Positions 1-5,950 of a DNA stretch of 19,339 bases are shown piece after piece (position 1 is the stretch's first letter; the number at the start of each line of letters is the position of its first letter). The DNA is taken from the NCBI GenBank assembly GCA_022701925.1, contig JAKONM010000256.1, positions 1 to 19,339 of the forward strand, read 5' to 3'. Both the position numbers and the translations under genes were made by a program. Below the pieces are notes generated by a model. The model saw nothing but the letters and a program-made list of their open reading frames with translations. It did no database searches and was not told the DNA's origin. Source of the DNA: Microbacteriaceae bacterium (GTDB taxonomy: Bacteria > Actinomycetota > Actinomycetes > Actinomycetales > Microbacteriaceae).

Positions 1-1
1 G

Positions 2-124
2 AAGGCGATGATGCTCGACTGGCTGCTGGAGCAGGCGTACGTGGAGCTGGGCGAGCGCTCGCGGGTGGTGCGACCGGCGGTGCTGACGGAGCGCGGCCGC
101 GAGGTGCTGCTGCACCCCTTCTGA
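2..124 (+). CDS. C-terminal end of an unidentified protein (5'-truncated)
   Basis: Only the last 40 residues and the TGA at 122-124 are in the window. The visible tail is open from the first base and reads as a plausible helical segment (LDWLLEQAYVELGER) followed by a basic strand-like stretch and LTERGREVLLHPF. The LTERGREVL phrase is reminiscent of the end of a winged-helix domain, but that is not enough to assign a family. The gene is convergent with the lipoprotein gene, whose stop lies 11 nt away. The function cannot be called from this fragment. Confidence 0.5.
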   Translation, partial: KAMMLDWLLEQAYVELGERSRVVRPAVLTERGREVLLHPF

Positions 125-135
125 CGCGCGCGGGC

Positions 136-1023
136 TCAGCGCACCAGCGATCCGATCGCGGCGCCCTCGGCGTCGAACAGCGTGAGGCGCTCGCCGTCGA
201 CCAGGAACGAGCGCGCCTTCGCGACCTCGAGCACGGCCGGGGCGTCGGGGGAGACGGGCTCGACCGGGTCGCTGCAGCCGATCAGGCTGCTCGCGTACTC
301 CGTGGTCAGCAGCATCCCGTCGGCCAGCGGCCGGAAGCGGCCGCCGCCGCCGTTCGCACCCGTGCCGCTCGCGCAGGAGGTCGTCGCCCGCCAGGTGCCG
401 TCGTCGCGGAACGACACCGACGCCTCCCGGTGCCCGGCCAGGTGCCAGGCGCCGGCGAGCGTCGAGGCGGGCACGTCGCGCACCCCGGCTCCCGGCACCG
501 CCTCGCTGAGCCGGCGCGGTGCGCCCTGCAGCCCGTCGGGCTCGGTCTCGTACTGCTTGGACGGGGCGGGACGGCCGTCGCGGACCAGGCGGGCGACCGG
601 CTCGCCGTCGACGTCCAGCAGCAGCCACCCGTCCCCGTCGCGGCGCACGCGGTCGGCGGCCGCCAGCCAGGGTGCGGCACGGTCGTCGCCGAGCGACATG
701 GACCAGCTGGACTGGTCGGCGAGCAGGTGATCGCCCTGCACCGCGAGCCCGCCGTCGATCCGGCCGCCGGGGCGGAACAGCGTGGCCGACAGCGGGGTCA
801 GCCGCAGCCACGACTCGGCCGGTTCCCCCTCCGCGTCGCGCACGCGCCAGAACCCGCCCATCAGCGCCGTGACCGACGCGGACCCGGCGGAGGAGGTCGG
901 GGCCGGGGAGGTCGGCGACGTGGTGACCCGGGGGTCGTCGACCCGCGCGCCGGGCGGACCGCCGCAGGCGCTGAGGGCGATCGCCACCACCAGGGCGGCA
1001 CCGGCGGCGGGCAGGATGCGCAT
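136..1023 (-). CDS. Lipoprotein with META/HslJ-like domain
   Basis: The protein has 295 residues and begins with a short signal peptide ending in a lipobox (L17-S-A-C20), so it is probably exported and lipid-anchored on the outer face of the membrane. After a Ser/Thr/Pro-rich linker (about 25-50) there are two similar-sized beta-rich halves. The second half carries features of META/HslJ-like domains: an LAGAW start, a 'FRDDGTWRATTSC' stretch, a second Cys in 'SLIGC' that could pair with the first, and a closing 'LTLFDAEGAAIGSL' strand. The molecular function of such domains is poorly defined. The ATG at 1023 gives an ideal signal peptide but has no clear Shine-Dalgarno. An in-frame GTG at 1059 lies 8 nt after a -10-like TACTGT and could be a leaderless start, giving 307 residues. 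The gene is divergent from csoR, and the CsoR palindrome overlaps its putative promoter, so copper control is plausible. Confidence 0.8.
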   Translation of the reverse strand: MRILPAAGAALVVAIALSACGGPPGARVDDPRVTTSPTSPAPTSSAGSASVTALMGGFWRVRDAEGEPAESWLRLTPLSATLFRPGGRIDGGLAVQGDHLLADQSSWSMSLGDDRAAPWLAAADRVRRDGDGWLLLDVDGEPVARLVRDGRPAPSKQYETEPDGLQGAPRRLSEAVPGAGVRDVPASTLAGAWHLAGHREASVSFRDDGTWRATTSCASGTGANGGGGRFRPLADGMLLTTEYASSLIGCSDPVEPVSPDAPAVLEVAKARSFLVDGERLTLFDAEGAAIGSLVR

Positions 1024-1067
1024 GACCGGGAGTGTGCACCCGGCGCGGGTTCCTCCCACCCGCGCGC

Positions 1068-1073
1068 ACAGTA
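1068..1073 (-). promoter_or_regulatory. Putative -10 element of the lipoprotein gene
   Basis: The minus strand reads TACTGT from 1073 to 1068, a TAnnnT-type -10 hexamer. It overlaps the left edge of the CsoR palindrome by two bases. It lies 8 nt before an in-frame GTG (1059) and about 45 nt before the ATG at 1023. No convincing -35 was seen. Confidence 0.45.
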
Positions 1074-1086
1074 CCCCTGGGGGGTA
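1072..1086. promoter_or_regulatory. CsoR operator (copper-responsive palindrome)
   Basis: The sequence TACCCCTGGGGGGTA is a perfect inverted repeat (TACCCC-N3-GGGGTA), the G/C-tract palindrome with TA ends typical of operators of the CsoR family. It sits 12 bp upstream of the csoR start and overlaps the csoR -10 element (1085-1090) and the opposite-strand -10 (1068-1073). By the known family mechanism, apo-CsoR binds here and Cu(I) binding releases it, so this gene autoregulates and controls copZ-copA. Its central position suggests simultaneous control of the divergent lipoprotein gene. Confidence 0.85.
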
Positions 1087-1090
1087 TATT
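1085..1090 (+). promoter_or_regulatory. -10 element of the csoR-copZ-copA operon
   Basis: TATATT matches the -10 consensus well in an extremely GC-rich background. It ends 8 nt before the GTG of csoR, so transcription probably begins at or next to the start codon and the mRNA is leaderless. No recognisable -35 is present. The first two bases lie in the CsoR palindrome, the expected arrangement for repression by promoter occlusion. Confidence 0.7.
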
Positions 1091-1098
1091 ATCGGCTC

Positions 1099-1392
1099 GT
1101 GCAGCACGGAACGGTCGGCTACGTCGAGGACAAGGAGCAGCTGCTGAAGCGGCTGCGCCGGGCCGAGGGCCAGGTGCGCGGCATCCAGCGCATGGTCGAG
1201 GAGGACGTCTACTGCATCGACGTGCTCACCCAGGTCTCCGCCGCGACGAAGGCGCTGGAGACCGTGGCGCTGCAGCTGCTCGACGACCACCTGGCCCACT
1301 GCGTCGCCCGTGCGAGCGCCGAGGGCGGCGTGGTCGCCCAGGACGTGCTGCAGGAGGCGTCCGCCGCCATCGCGCGGCTGGTCCGCTCCTGA
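1099..1392 (+). CDS. csoR: CsoR-type Cu(I)-sensing transcriptional repressor
   Basis: The 97-residue all-helical protein matches the CsoR/RcnR/FrmR family over its full length (KEQLLKRLRRAEGQVRGI, then the DVLTQVSAATKAL helix). The Cu(I) ligand set known from Mycobacterium CsoR is intact: C39, H64 and C68 (in HLAHC), with Y38 beside the first ligand. This favours copper over Ni/Co (RcnR) or formaldehyde (FrmR). The GTG at 1099 is chosen because the reading frame just upstream runs through the operator and -10 element, and it fits leaderless initiation. The gene heads the operon, with copZ 82 nt and copA about 410 nt downstream, and its own promoter carries the palindrome, so autoregulation is expected. 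Family and metal assignment are strong; the sensing function itself is inferred from conserved ligands. Confidence 0.95.
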   Translation: MQHGTVGYVEDKEQLLKRLRRAEGQVRGIQRMVEEDVYCIDVLTQVSAATKALETVALQLLDDHLAHCVARASAEGGVVAQDVLQEASAAIARLVRS

Positions 1393-1434
1393 ACCACCGG
1401 GGACGGCCGCACGGTCCTCCCCGCCACCCCCACC

Positions 1435-1454
1435 GGCGGCCGCCCTCGGCCGCC
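1435..1454 (+). other. Hairpin between csoR and copZ
   Basis: GGCGGCC and GGCCGCC form a 7-bp stem with a 6-nt loop in the 82-nt csoR-copZ gap, ending 7 nt before the GGAAGGAC ribosome binding site of copZ. It could set relative expression as an RNA processing or pausing site, but in DNA of this composition it may be incidental. No U-run follows. Confidence 0.3.
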
Positions 1455-1474
1455 CACCACCGGAAGGACCTGCC

Positions 1475-1810
1475 ATGCGCGACGACCTGGGGCTCACCGA
1501 CGTCTCCTCCTCGAGCTCCCCGAAGGCCGGCGGCTGCTGCGGGGGCGCCTGCGGCGGCCACGGGGCCCGCGCCGCGGCCGCTGCCCCGGCGGCCGAGGGT
1601 CAGCGCTTCGGCGTGCTCGGCATGACCTGCGGGCACTGCGTCGCCAGCGTGCGCGAGGAGCTGGGCGCGGTGCCGGGCGTCGAGTCGGTGGAGGTGCGCC
1701 TGCAGGTCGGCGGCGCCTCCGACGTCTCGGTGCGGGCCTCCCGCCCCCTCGGCCGCGACGAGGTGCGGGCGGCCGTGGAGGAGGCCGGCTACACCCTGAC
1801 CGACGCGTGA
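1475..1810 (+). CDS. copZ: CopZ-like copper chaperone (HMA domain) with Cys/His-rich N-terminus
   Basis: The 111-residue cytoplasmic protein has one C-terminal heavy-metal-associated domain (about 44-111) with the copper-binding motif GMTCGHC (C52, C55) and the usual GVESVEVRL and AVEEAGYTL segments. By family knowledge it shuttles Cu(I) to the CopA ATPase encoded next. The N-terminal 43 residues are an additional flexible segment with serines and a CCGGACGGH cluster (C21, C22, C26, H29), which could bind extra metal. The start ATG has a good GGAAGGAC Shine-Dalgarno at 1462-1469. Its stop codon overlaps the GTG start of copA (GTGA, 1807-1810), so the two are translationally coupled. Expression should follow CsoR derepression. 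Confidence 0.9.
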   Translation: MRDDLGLTDVSSSSSPKAGGCCGGACGGHGARAAAAAPAAEGQRFGVLGMTCGHCVASVREELGAVPGVESVEVRLQVGGASDVSVRASRPLGRDEVRAAVEEAGYTLTDA

Positions 1811-3948
1811 GCGCCCCGGCGTCGGTGCGGCCGGTCGAGCTGGACATCACCGGGATGACCTGCGCGGCCTGCGCGAACCGGATCGAGCGGAAGCTGAACC
1901 GCCTGCCCGGCACGTCCGCCTCGGTCAACCTGGCGACGGAGACGGCGTCCGTGCGGTCGGGCGTCGCGCTGGACGAGGTGATCCGCGCGGTGGAGGCCGC
2001 CGGCTACGGCGCCCGGCCCTCCGCCGGTCGGCTGCGGGACGAGCGGGACGCCCGCCGCCTGCGCCCCCGGCTGGTGCTGGCCGCCGCGCTGGCGCTGCCC
2101 GTCGTCCTGCTGATGACGGTCCCCGCCCTGCACGGAGCGGCCGGCACGCTCGTCGCCGCGGCGCTGGCGGTGCCGGTCGTCACCTGGTGCGCCTGGCCGT
2201 TCCACGCCGGGGCGGTGCGGGCCGCCCGCCACGGGTCCGCCTCGATGGACACCCTGATCTCGCTGGGCGTCGTGGCCGCGTCGGTCTCCGCCGCGGTCTC
2301 GCTGCTCGCCGGCGGCTCGGAGGCGTACCTGGAGGTGGCGGTCGTGGTGCCGACGCTGGTGCTGGCCGGCAAGGTCGCCGAGCGCGCGGCGCGCGACCGG
2401 TCGGGCCGCGCCCTGCGGTCGCTGCTGCAGCTGAACGCGAAGCAGGCCGCGGTGCTGCGGGACGGCGCCGAGGTGCTCGTGCCGCCGACCTCCCTGGTGC
2501 CGGGCGACCGCGTGGTGGTGCGCCCGGGCGGCACGGTGCCCGCGGACGGCGTGGTGGCGGAGGGCCGGGCCGCGGTCGACACCGCCCTGCTCACCGGCGA
2601 GCCCGTGCCGGTGGAGGTGGGCCCGGGGGATCCGGTGACCGGCGGCTCCGTGGCCGCGGGCGGCAGCATCGTCGTCCGCGTCGAGCGGGTCGGCGCCGAC
2701 ACCGAGCTGGCCCGGCTGGGGCGCCTGGTCGCGGCCGCCCAGGCGGGCAAGGCCGACGTGCAGCGGCTGGCCGACCGCATCTCGGCGGTGTTCGTGCCGG
2801 TCGTCCTGGGGCTGGCGGTGCTGGCGCTGGTCGGCTGGAGCATCGCCGGCCTGCCCGCGGTCGGCCTGTCCGCCGCCATCGCGACGCTGGTGATCGCCTG
2901 CCCGTGCGCCCTGGGGCTGGCGACCCCGACGGCGCTGCTGGTCGGCACGGGCCGGGGCGCGCAGCTGGGCGTGCTGATCCGCGGTCCCGAGGTGCTGGAG
3001 CGCATGCGCCGGGTCGACGTGATCGTGCTCGACAAGACCGGCACGCTGACGACCGGGCGGATGGCGCTGGAGCAGGTGGTGCCGCTCGAGGGCGGTGACG
3101 CGGCGGAGGCGCTGCGGTTGGCCGCGGCGGCGGAGGGCGGCAGCGAGCACCCGATCGGGCGCGCGATCGCGGCCGCGGCGTCCGGCGGCTCGCCCGCGGT
3201 GACGTCGTTCAGCGCGGCTCCGGGCGGCGGCGTCGTCGCGGTCGTGGACGGCCGCGACGTGCTCGTCGGCTCGGCGCCCTGGGCCGCCGAGCGGGGTGCG
3301 GCGCTGCCGTCGGGGCTGCGGGACGCGGTCGCGGCGGCGGAGGCGCGGGGCGCGACGGCCGTGGTGCTCGCGGTCGGCGGCCGCGCGGAGGCGGTGGTCG
3401 TGCTCGCGGACGCGGTGCGGACCGGTGCGGTCGACGCGGTCGCCCGGCTGCGAGCGCTGGGCGTCGAGCCCGTGCTGGTGACCGGTGACGGGCAGGGCGC
3501 CGCGGATTCGGTGGCCCGCGCCACGGGCGTCGAGCGGGTCCTCGCGCGCACCTCGCCGCAGGGCAAGCTGGACGCGGTGCGGGCGCTGCAGGCCGAGGGC
3601 CGCACCGTCGCGGTCGCCGGGGACGGGGTGAACGACGCGGCCGCGCTGGCCGCGGCGGACCTGGGCATCGCGATGGGCGGCGGCACCGACGCCGCGGCGG
3701 AGGCGGCCGGCGTCGTGCTGCTGCGGGAGGACGTGGCGCTGATCCCGGAGGCGGTGCGGCTGTCGCGCCGGACCCTGCGGACCATCCGCACGAACCTCTT
3801 CTGGGCCTTCGCCTACAACGTCGCGGCCCTGCCGCTGGCGATGCTCGGGCTGCTGAGCCCGCTGCTCGCGGGCGGCGCGATGGCGCTGTCCTCCGTGCTC
3901 GTCGTCGGCAACAGCCTGCGCCTGGCCCGGTACCGTCCCGCTGGGTGA
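1807..3948 (+). CDS. copA: P1B-type Cu(I)-exporting ATPase
   Basis: The 713-residue integral membrane pump exports Cu(I) from the cytoplasm using ATP. In order it has one N-terminal HMA domain (GMTCAAC, C19 and C22), a first membrane region, the actuator-domain TGE loop (263-265), the metal-site CPC motif (365-367), the phosphorylated aspartate D409 in DKTGTLT, the P1B-specific HP dipeptide (H448-P449), and GDGVND (605-610). The last two helices carry the YN and MxxSS pairs that define Cu(I) (P1B-1) specificity. All catalytic residues are present and the length is normal for a single-HMA CopA. The GTG start overlaps the copZ stop by 4 bp. A 33-nt gap and a good ribosome binding site lead into the next gene, suggesting the transcript continues. 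Confidence 0.96.
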   Translation: MSAPASVRPVELDITGMTCAACANRIERKLNRLPGTSASVNLATETASVRSGVALDEVIRAVEAAGYGARPSAGRLRDERDARRLRPRLVLAAALALPVVLLMTVPALHGAAGTLVAAALAVPVVTWCAWPFHAGAVRAARHGSASMDTLISLGVVAASVSAAVSLLAGGSEAYLEVAVVVPTLVLAGKVAERAARDRSGRALRSLLQLNAKQAAVLRDGAEVLVPPTSLVPGDRVVVRPGGTVPADGVVAEGRAAVDTALLTGEPVPVEVGPGDPVTGGSVAAGGSIVVRVERVGADTELARLGRLVAAAQAGKADVQRLADRISAVFVPVVLGLAVLALVGWSIAGLPAVGLSAAIATLVIACPCALGLATPTALLVGTGRGAQLGVLIRGPEVLERMRRVDVIVLDKTGTLTTGRMALEQVVPLEGGDAAEALRLAAAAEGGSEHPIGRAIAAAASGGSPAVTSFSAAPGGGVVAVVDGRDVLVGSAPWAAERGAALPSGLRDAVAAAEARGATAVVLAVGGRAEAVVVLADAVRTGAVDAVARLRALGVEPVLVTGDGQGAADSVARATGVERVLARTSPQGKLDAVRALQAEGRTVAVAGDGVNDAAALAAADLGIAMGGGTDAAAEAAGVVLLREDVALIPEAVRLSRRTLRTIRTNLFWAFAYNVAALPLAMLGLLSPLLAGGAMALSSVLVVGNSLRLARYRPAG

Positions 3949-3981
3949 GGCGCGGAGGTCGCCGGTGCGGGAGGGCGACGC

Positions 3982-5064
3982 GTGGGACTGATGGACGACC
4001 TGGCGGCGGCACGCGTGCACGTGCTGGTCGTCGGCGTGCCGGGCTTCCCGCTGCTGCGGCTGCGCGCACTGGCCGCCCTGCGGCGGCGGGGCTGGGTCGA
4101 GGCCTCCTCCCCGGCCGACGCGGACGTCCTGCTGGTCTGCGGGACGGTCGAGGATCCGATGCGGCACGCGGCCGACGCGGCCTGGGCGCTGGTGCCCGCG
4201 CCGAGGGCGCGGCGGACGGCCCTGGACGCCGTGGCGCTCGAGGGGCTGCTCGACAGCGCGCAGCGGGTGCTCGGCGACCGGGCGCTCCAGGCCGGGCACG
4301 TGCCCGCGGCCGTGCCCGACGCGACGAGTGCCGCGACGCTGCGGCTGGGGCCGGTGCTGACGGACTGGCCGGCCGGGTTGATCGTCGACTGCGACCGCCG
4401 GGCCGGCGTCGTCGCCGCTGCGGCGGTCACGAGGATCGCGCCGCGGGGCCGGGAGGAGGACCCGCTCCCGGCGGACGAGTCCGCGTTCGTGCAGGCCTGC
4501 GACCGGGCCGCACGACTGCTGCGGCTGGCGGGCTGGCCGGCGGAGGCGCGGCGCCTCGGCCGCTGCATCGACCGGGTGCTCGCCGGGGAGCCCGCGCCGT
4601 CCGTGCTGCCGCAGGTGCGGCGATCCGCAGCCCGGGTCGCCCGCTCCGCGCTTCTGCGGGCGAACCTGGCCGCGGTGCCCGGTGAGGCGCTGCACCGCCT
4701 GCTCGTGATCCTCAGCGACGCCGAGCGGGGCGCGCTGGGGGAGCCCGGCGTCGACGAGCCGATCGACCCCGCGGCGCTGGCCGACGCGCTGATCGGCGCT
4801 CCCTGCGACCAGGTGCGCCTGCTGATCGCCGCGGCCGGCACGGACCCCGTCGTGGCCGTGCCCGTCGTCCAGGAGGTCCTGGACGACGGACTCGGTGACC
4901 TGTCGGCGGACGCGGCGGGCGGGGACGCCGACGGTCCGGCCCCGCAGGACGCGCCCGCGGATCCTCCTGCGGCGGATGCCGAGCGGGTGCAGGAGCCCCC
5001 GCCGGCGGCCGAGTCGCTGGAGGAGCGCTGGCGCCGGGCCGCGACCGAGCCGGACGATGACTGA
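3982..5064 (+). CDS. NuoB-like protein lacking iron-sulfur cysteines (degenerate complex I subunit B homologue)
   Basis: This 360-residue soluble-looking protein is not a standard family member. Residues 12-75 recall NuoB/group 4 hydrogenase small subunits: a strand VHVLVVGVPG, then SSPADADVLLVCGTVEDPM (residues 42-60), which parallels the 'SPRxADVLLVAGTVTxKM' segment of NuoB, then a PAPR position matching 'MPEPK'. The tandem cysteines and the C-terminal cysteine ligands of cluster N2 are absent (VPGFPLL stands where ACC would be), so it should not hold a [4Fe-4S] cluster. A second block, LGPVLTDWPAGL (from about residue 122), precedes a helical region and a long Pro/Ala/Asp/Glu-rich acidic tail (about 305-360). 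GTG is chosen because GGGAGGG lies 7 nt upstream; an in-frame ATG at 3991 is the alternative. It overlaps the NuoH-like gene by 8 bp. The NuoB relationship is my inference from motif resemblance, strengthened by that neighbour. Confidence 0.7.
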   Translation: MGLMDDLAAARVHVLVVGVPGFPLLRLRALAALRRRGWVEASSPADADVLLVCGTVEDPMRHAADAAWALVPAPRARRTALDAVALEGLLDSAQRVLGDRALQAGHVPAAVPDATSAATLRLGPVLTDWPAGLIVDCDRRAGVVAAAAVTRIAPRGREEDPLPADESAFVQACDRAARLLRLAGWPAEARRLGRCIDRVLAGEPAPSVLPQVRRSAARVARSALLRANLAAVPGEALHRLLVILSDAERGALGEPGVDEPIDPAALADALIGAPCDQVRLLIAAAGTDPVVAVPVVQEVLDDGLGDLSADAAGGDADGPAPQDAPADPPAADAERVQEPPPAAESLEERWRRAATEPDDD

Positions 5065-5890
5065 CTGGGCGCTCGCGGCCGCGGCTGCGCTCCTCGTGCT
5101 GGCGCTCGCCGCGGCCTGCTCCTCCCTGGGCGCGCTGATCGACGGGCGCGGCGTCGGGAGCACGGTCGGGTCGGCACTGCTGACGCCGGTGACCGAGACC
5201 GCCCGCCTGCTGCGGCAGGTCGGTCGCGGCCGGGGACCCGGGGTCCGGGCCGTGGTGCTGCTCGGCGCCGCCCTCCTGGCGGCTGCTGCGCTGCCGCTGG
5301 GCGCGCTCCAGGGCGGCCTGGTCGTCGTCGCGGTGCTCCTGGGCGTCGGCGTCGTGTGCGCCCGCCTGCTCGTGCAGGAGCCGGGCACCTCGGTCCGCGC
5401 GGGGCTGGCCGACGCGGGCTCCATCGCCCTGCCCCCGGTGCTGGCGGTGGCCGGGCCGGCGGTCGCCGGTCACGGCCTCCGCCTGGTCGACGCGGCGGCC
5501 GCGCAGCGGGACCTGTGGTCCGCGGTCACGATGCCGGTCGCGCTGGTGGCGCTGCTGGCCGGTGCCGCGGCGGCGGTGCCGCGCTCGCCCGCCCGGCTCC
5601 GGACGGCGAGCGGAGCCCCGCGTCTAATCGCCCACGCGGGCCGCGCCGCGCTGATCGCCGCGGCCGCAGCCGTCTCGGTGCCGCTGTTCCTGGGCGGCGG
5701 CGCGGGGCCGCTCCTGCCGCCGTGGCTGTGGACGGCGGTGAAGGCCGCCGGCGTCGCGGCCGCCCTGACCCTCGCCCTGCGCCTGCTGCCGGCCCCGCGC
5801 ACCATGCCGCTGGTCCGGGCCTTCCGGCGGGTCGTCCTCCCGCTGGTGCTCACGCAGCTGGCGGTCGTCGTGCTGGTCGGTCTCGCCTGA
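5057..5890 (+). CDS. NuoH-like multi-pass membrane protein (degenerate complex I subunit H homologue)
   Basis: The 277-residue protein has about eight hydrophobic segments (near 3-24, 60-80, 84-100, 115-135, 150-175, 195-215, 225-245, 258-276). Several stretches parallel NuoH/HycD: GALIDGRGVGSTVGSALLTP (residues 25-44) resembles the 'GAIQDRxGPNRVGPxGLLQP' loop after helix 1, followed by TETARLLRQ like 'ADGLKLLxKE'. PLFLGG (209-214), PPWLWTAVK and ALRLLPAPR resemble the 'TLFLGGW...WFLLK...WLRATLPR' C-terminal part. The conserved quinone-site loop of NuoH ('E.NR.PFDLPEAE.ELV') is replaced by an Ala/Arg/Pro-rich stretch without acidic residues, and the protein is shorter than usual (about 320 or more). 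It starts at ATGACTGA, overlapping the upstream stop by 8 bp, so the pair is translationally coupled. Homology is inferred; a proton- or quinone-linked activity is doubtful. Confidence 0.7.
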   Translation: MTDWALAAAAALLVLALAAACSSLGALIDGRGVGSTVGSALLTPVTETARLLRQVGRGRGPGVRAVVLLGAALLAAAALPLGALQGGLVVVAVLLGVGVVCARLLVQEPGTSVRAGLADAGSIALPPVLAVAGPAVAGHGLRLVDAAAAQRDLWSAVTMPVALVALLAGAAAAVPRSPARLRTASGAPRLIAHAGRAALIAAAAAVSVPLFLGGGAGPLLPPWLWTAVKAAGVAAALTLALRLLPAPRTMPLVRAFRRVVLPLVLTQLAVVVLVGLA

Positions 5891-5900
5891 TCCGGCCGCG

Positions 5901-5940
5901 AGGTGCTGATGCGGCCGCCGGCGCGGCCGCATCAGCACCT
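5901..5940. terminator. Bidirectional terminator hairpin (18-bp perfect stem)
   Basis: AGGTGCTGATGCGGCCGC (5901-5918) and its exact reverse complement (5923-5940) enclose a 4-nt CGGC loop. The hairpin fills the gap between two convergent genes, the NuoH-like gene ending at 5890 and gnd ending at 5951 on the other strand. There is no U-tract on either side, as is common in high-GC actinobacteria. Its perfect symmetry suits termination from both directions. Confidence 0.85.
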
Positions 5941-5950
5941 CAGGGGCGCA

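Noticed and set aside
1099..1392. RcnR (nickel/cobalt) or FrmR (formaldehyde) identity for the repressor
   Set aside because: The C-H-C ligand set with HLAHC, the TACCCC/GGGGTA operator and the copZ-copA neighbours all point to copper.
1789..5424. A 1211-codon open frame on the minus strand opposite copA and the NuoB-like gene
   Set aside because: It lies antisense to genes with complete catalytic motifs and is composed of Arg/Gly/His/Gln-rich sequence typical of out-of-frame high-GC DNA. No domain is recognisable.
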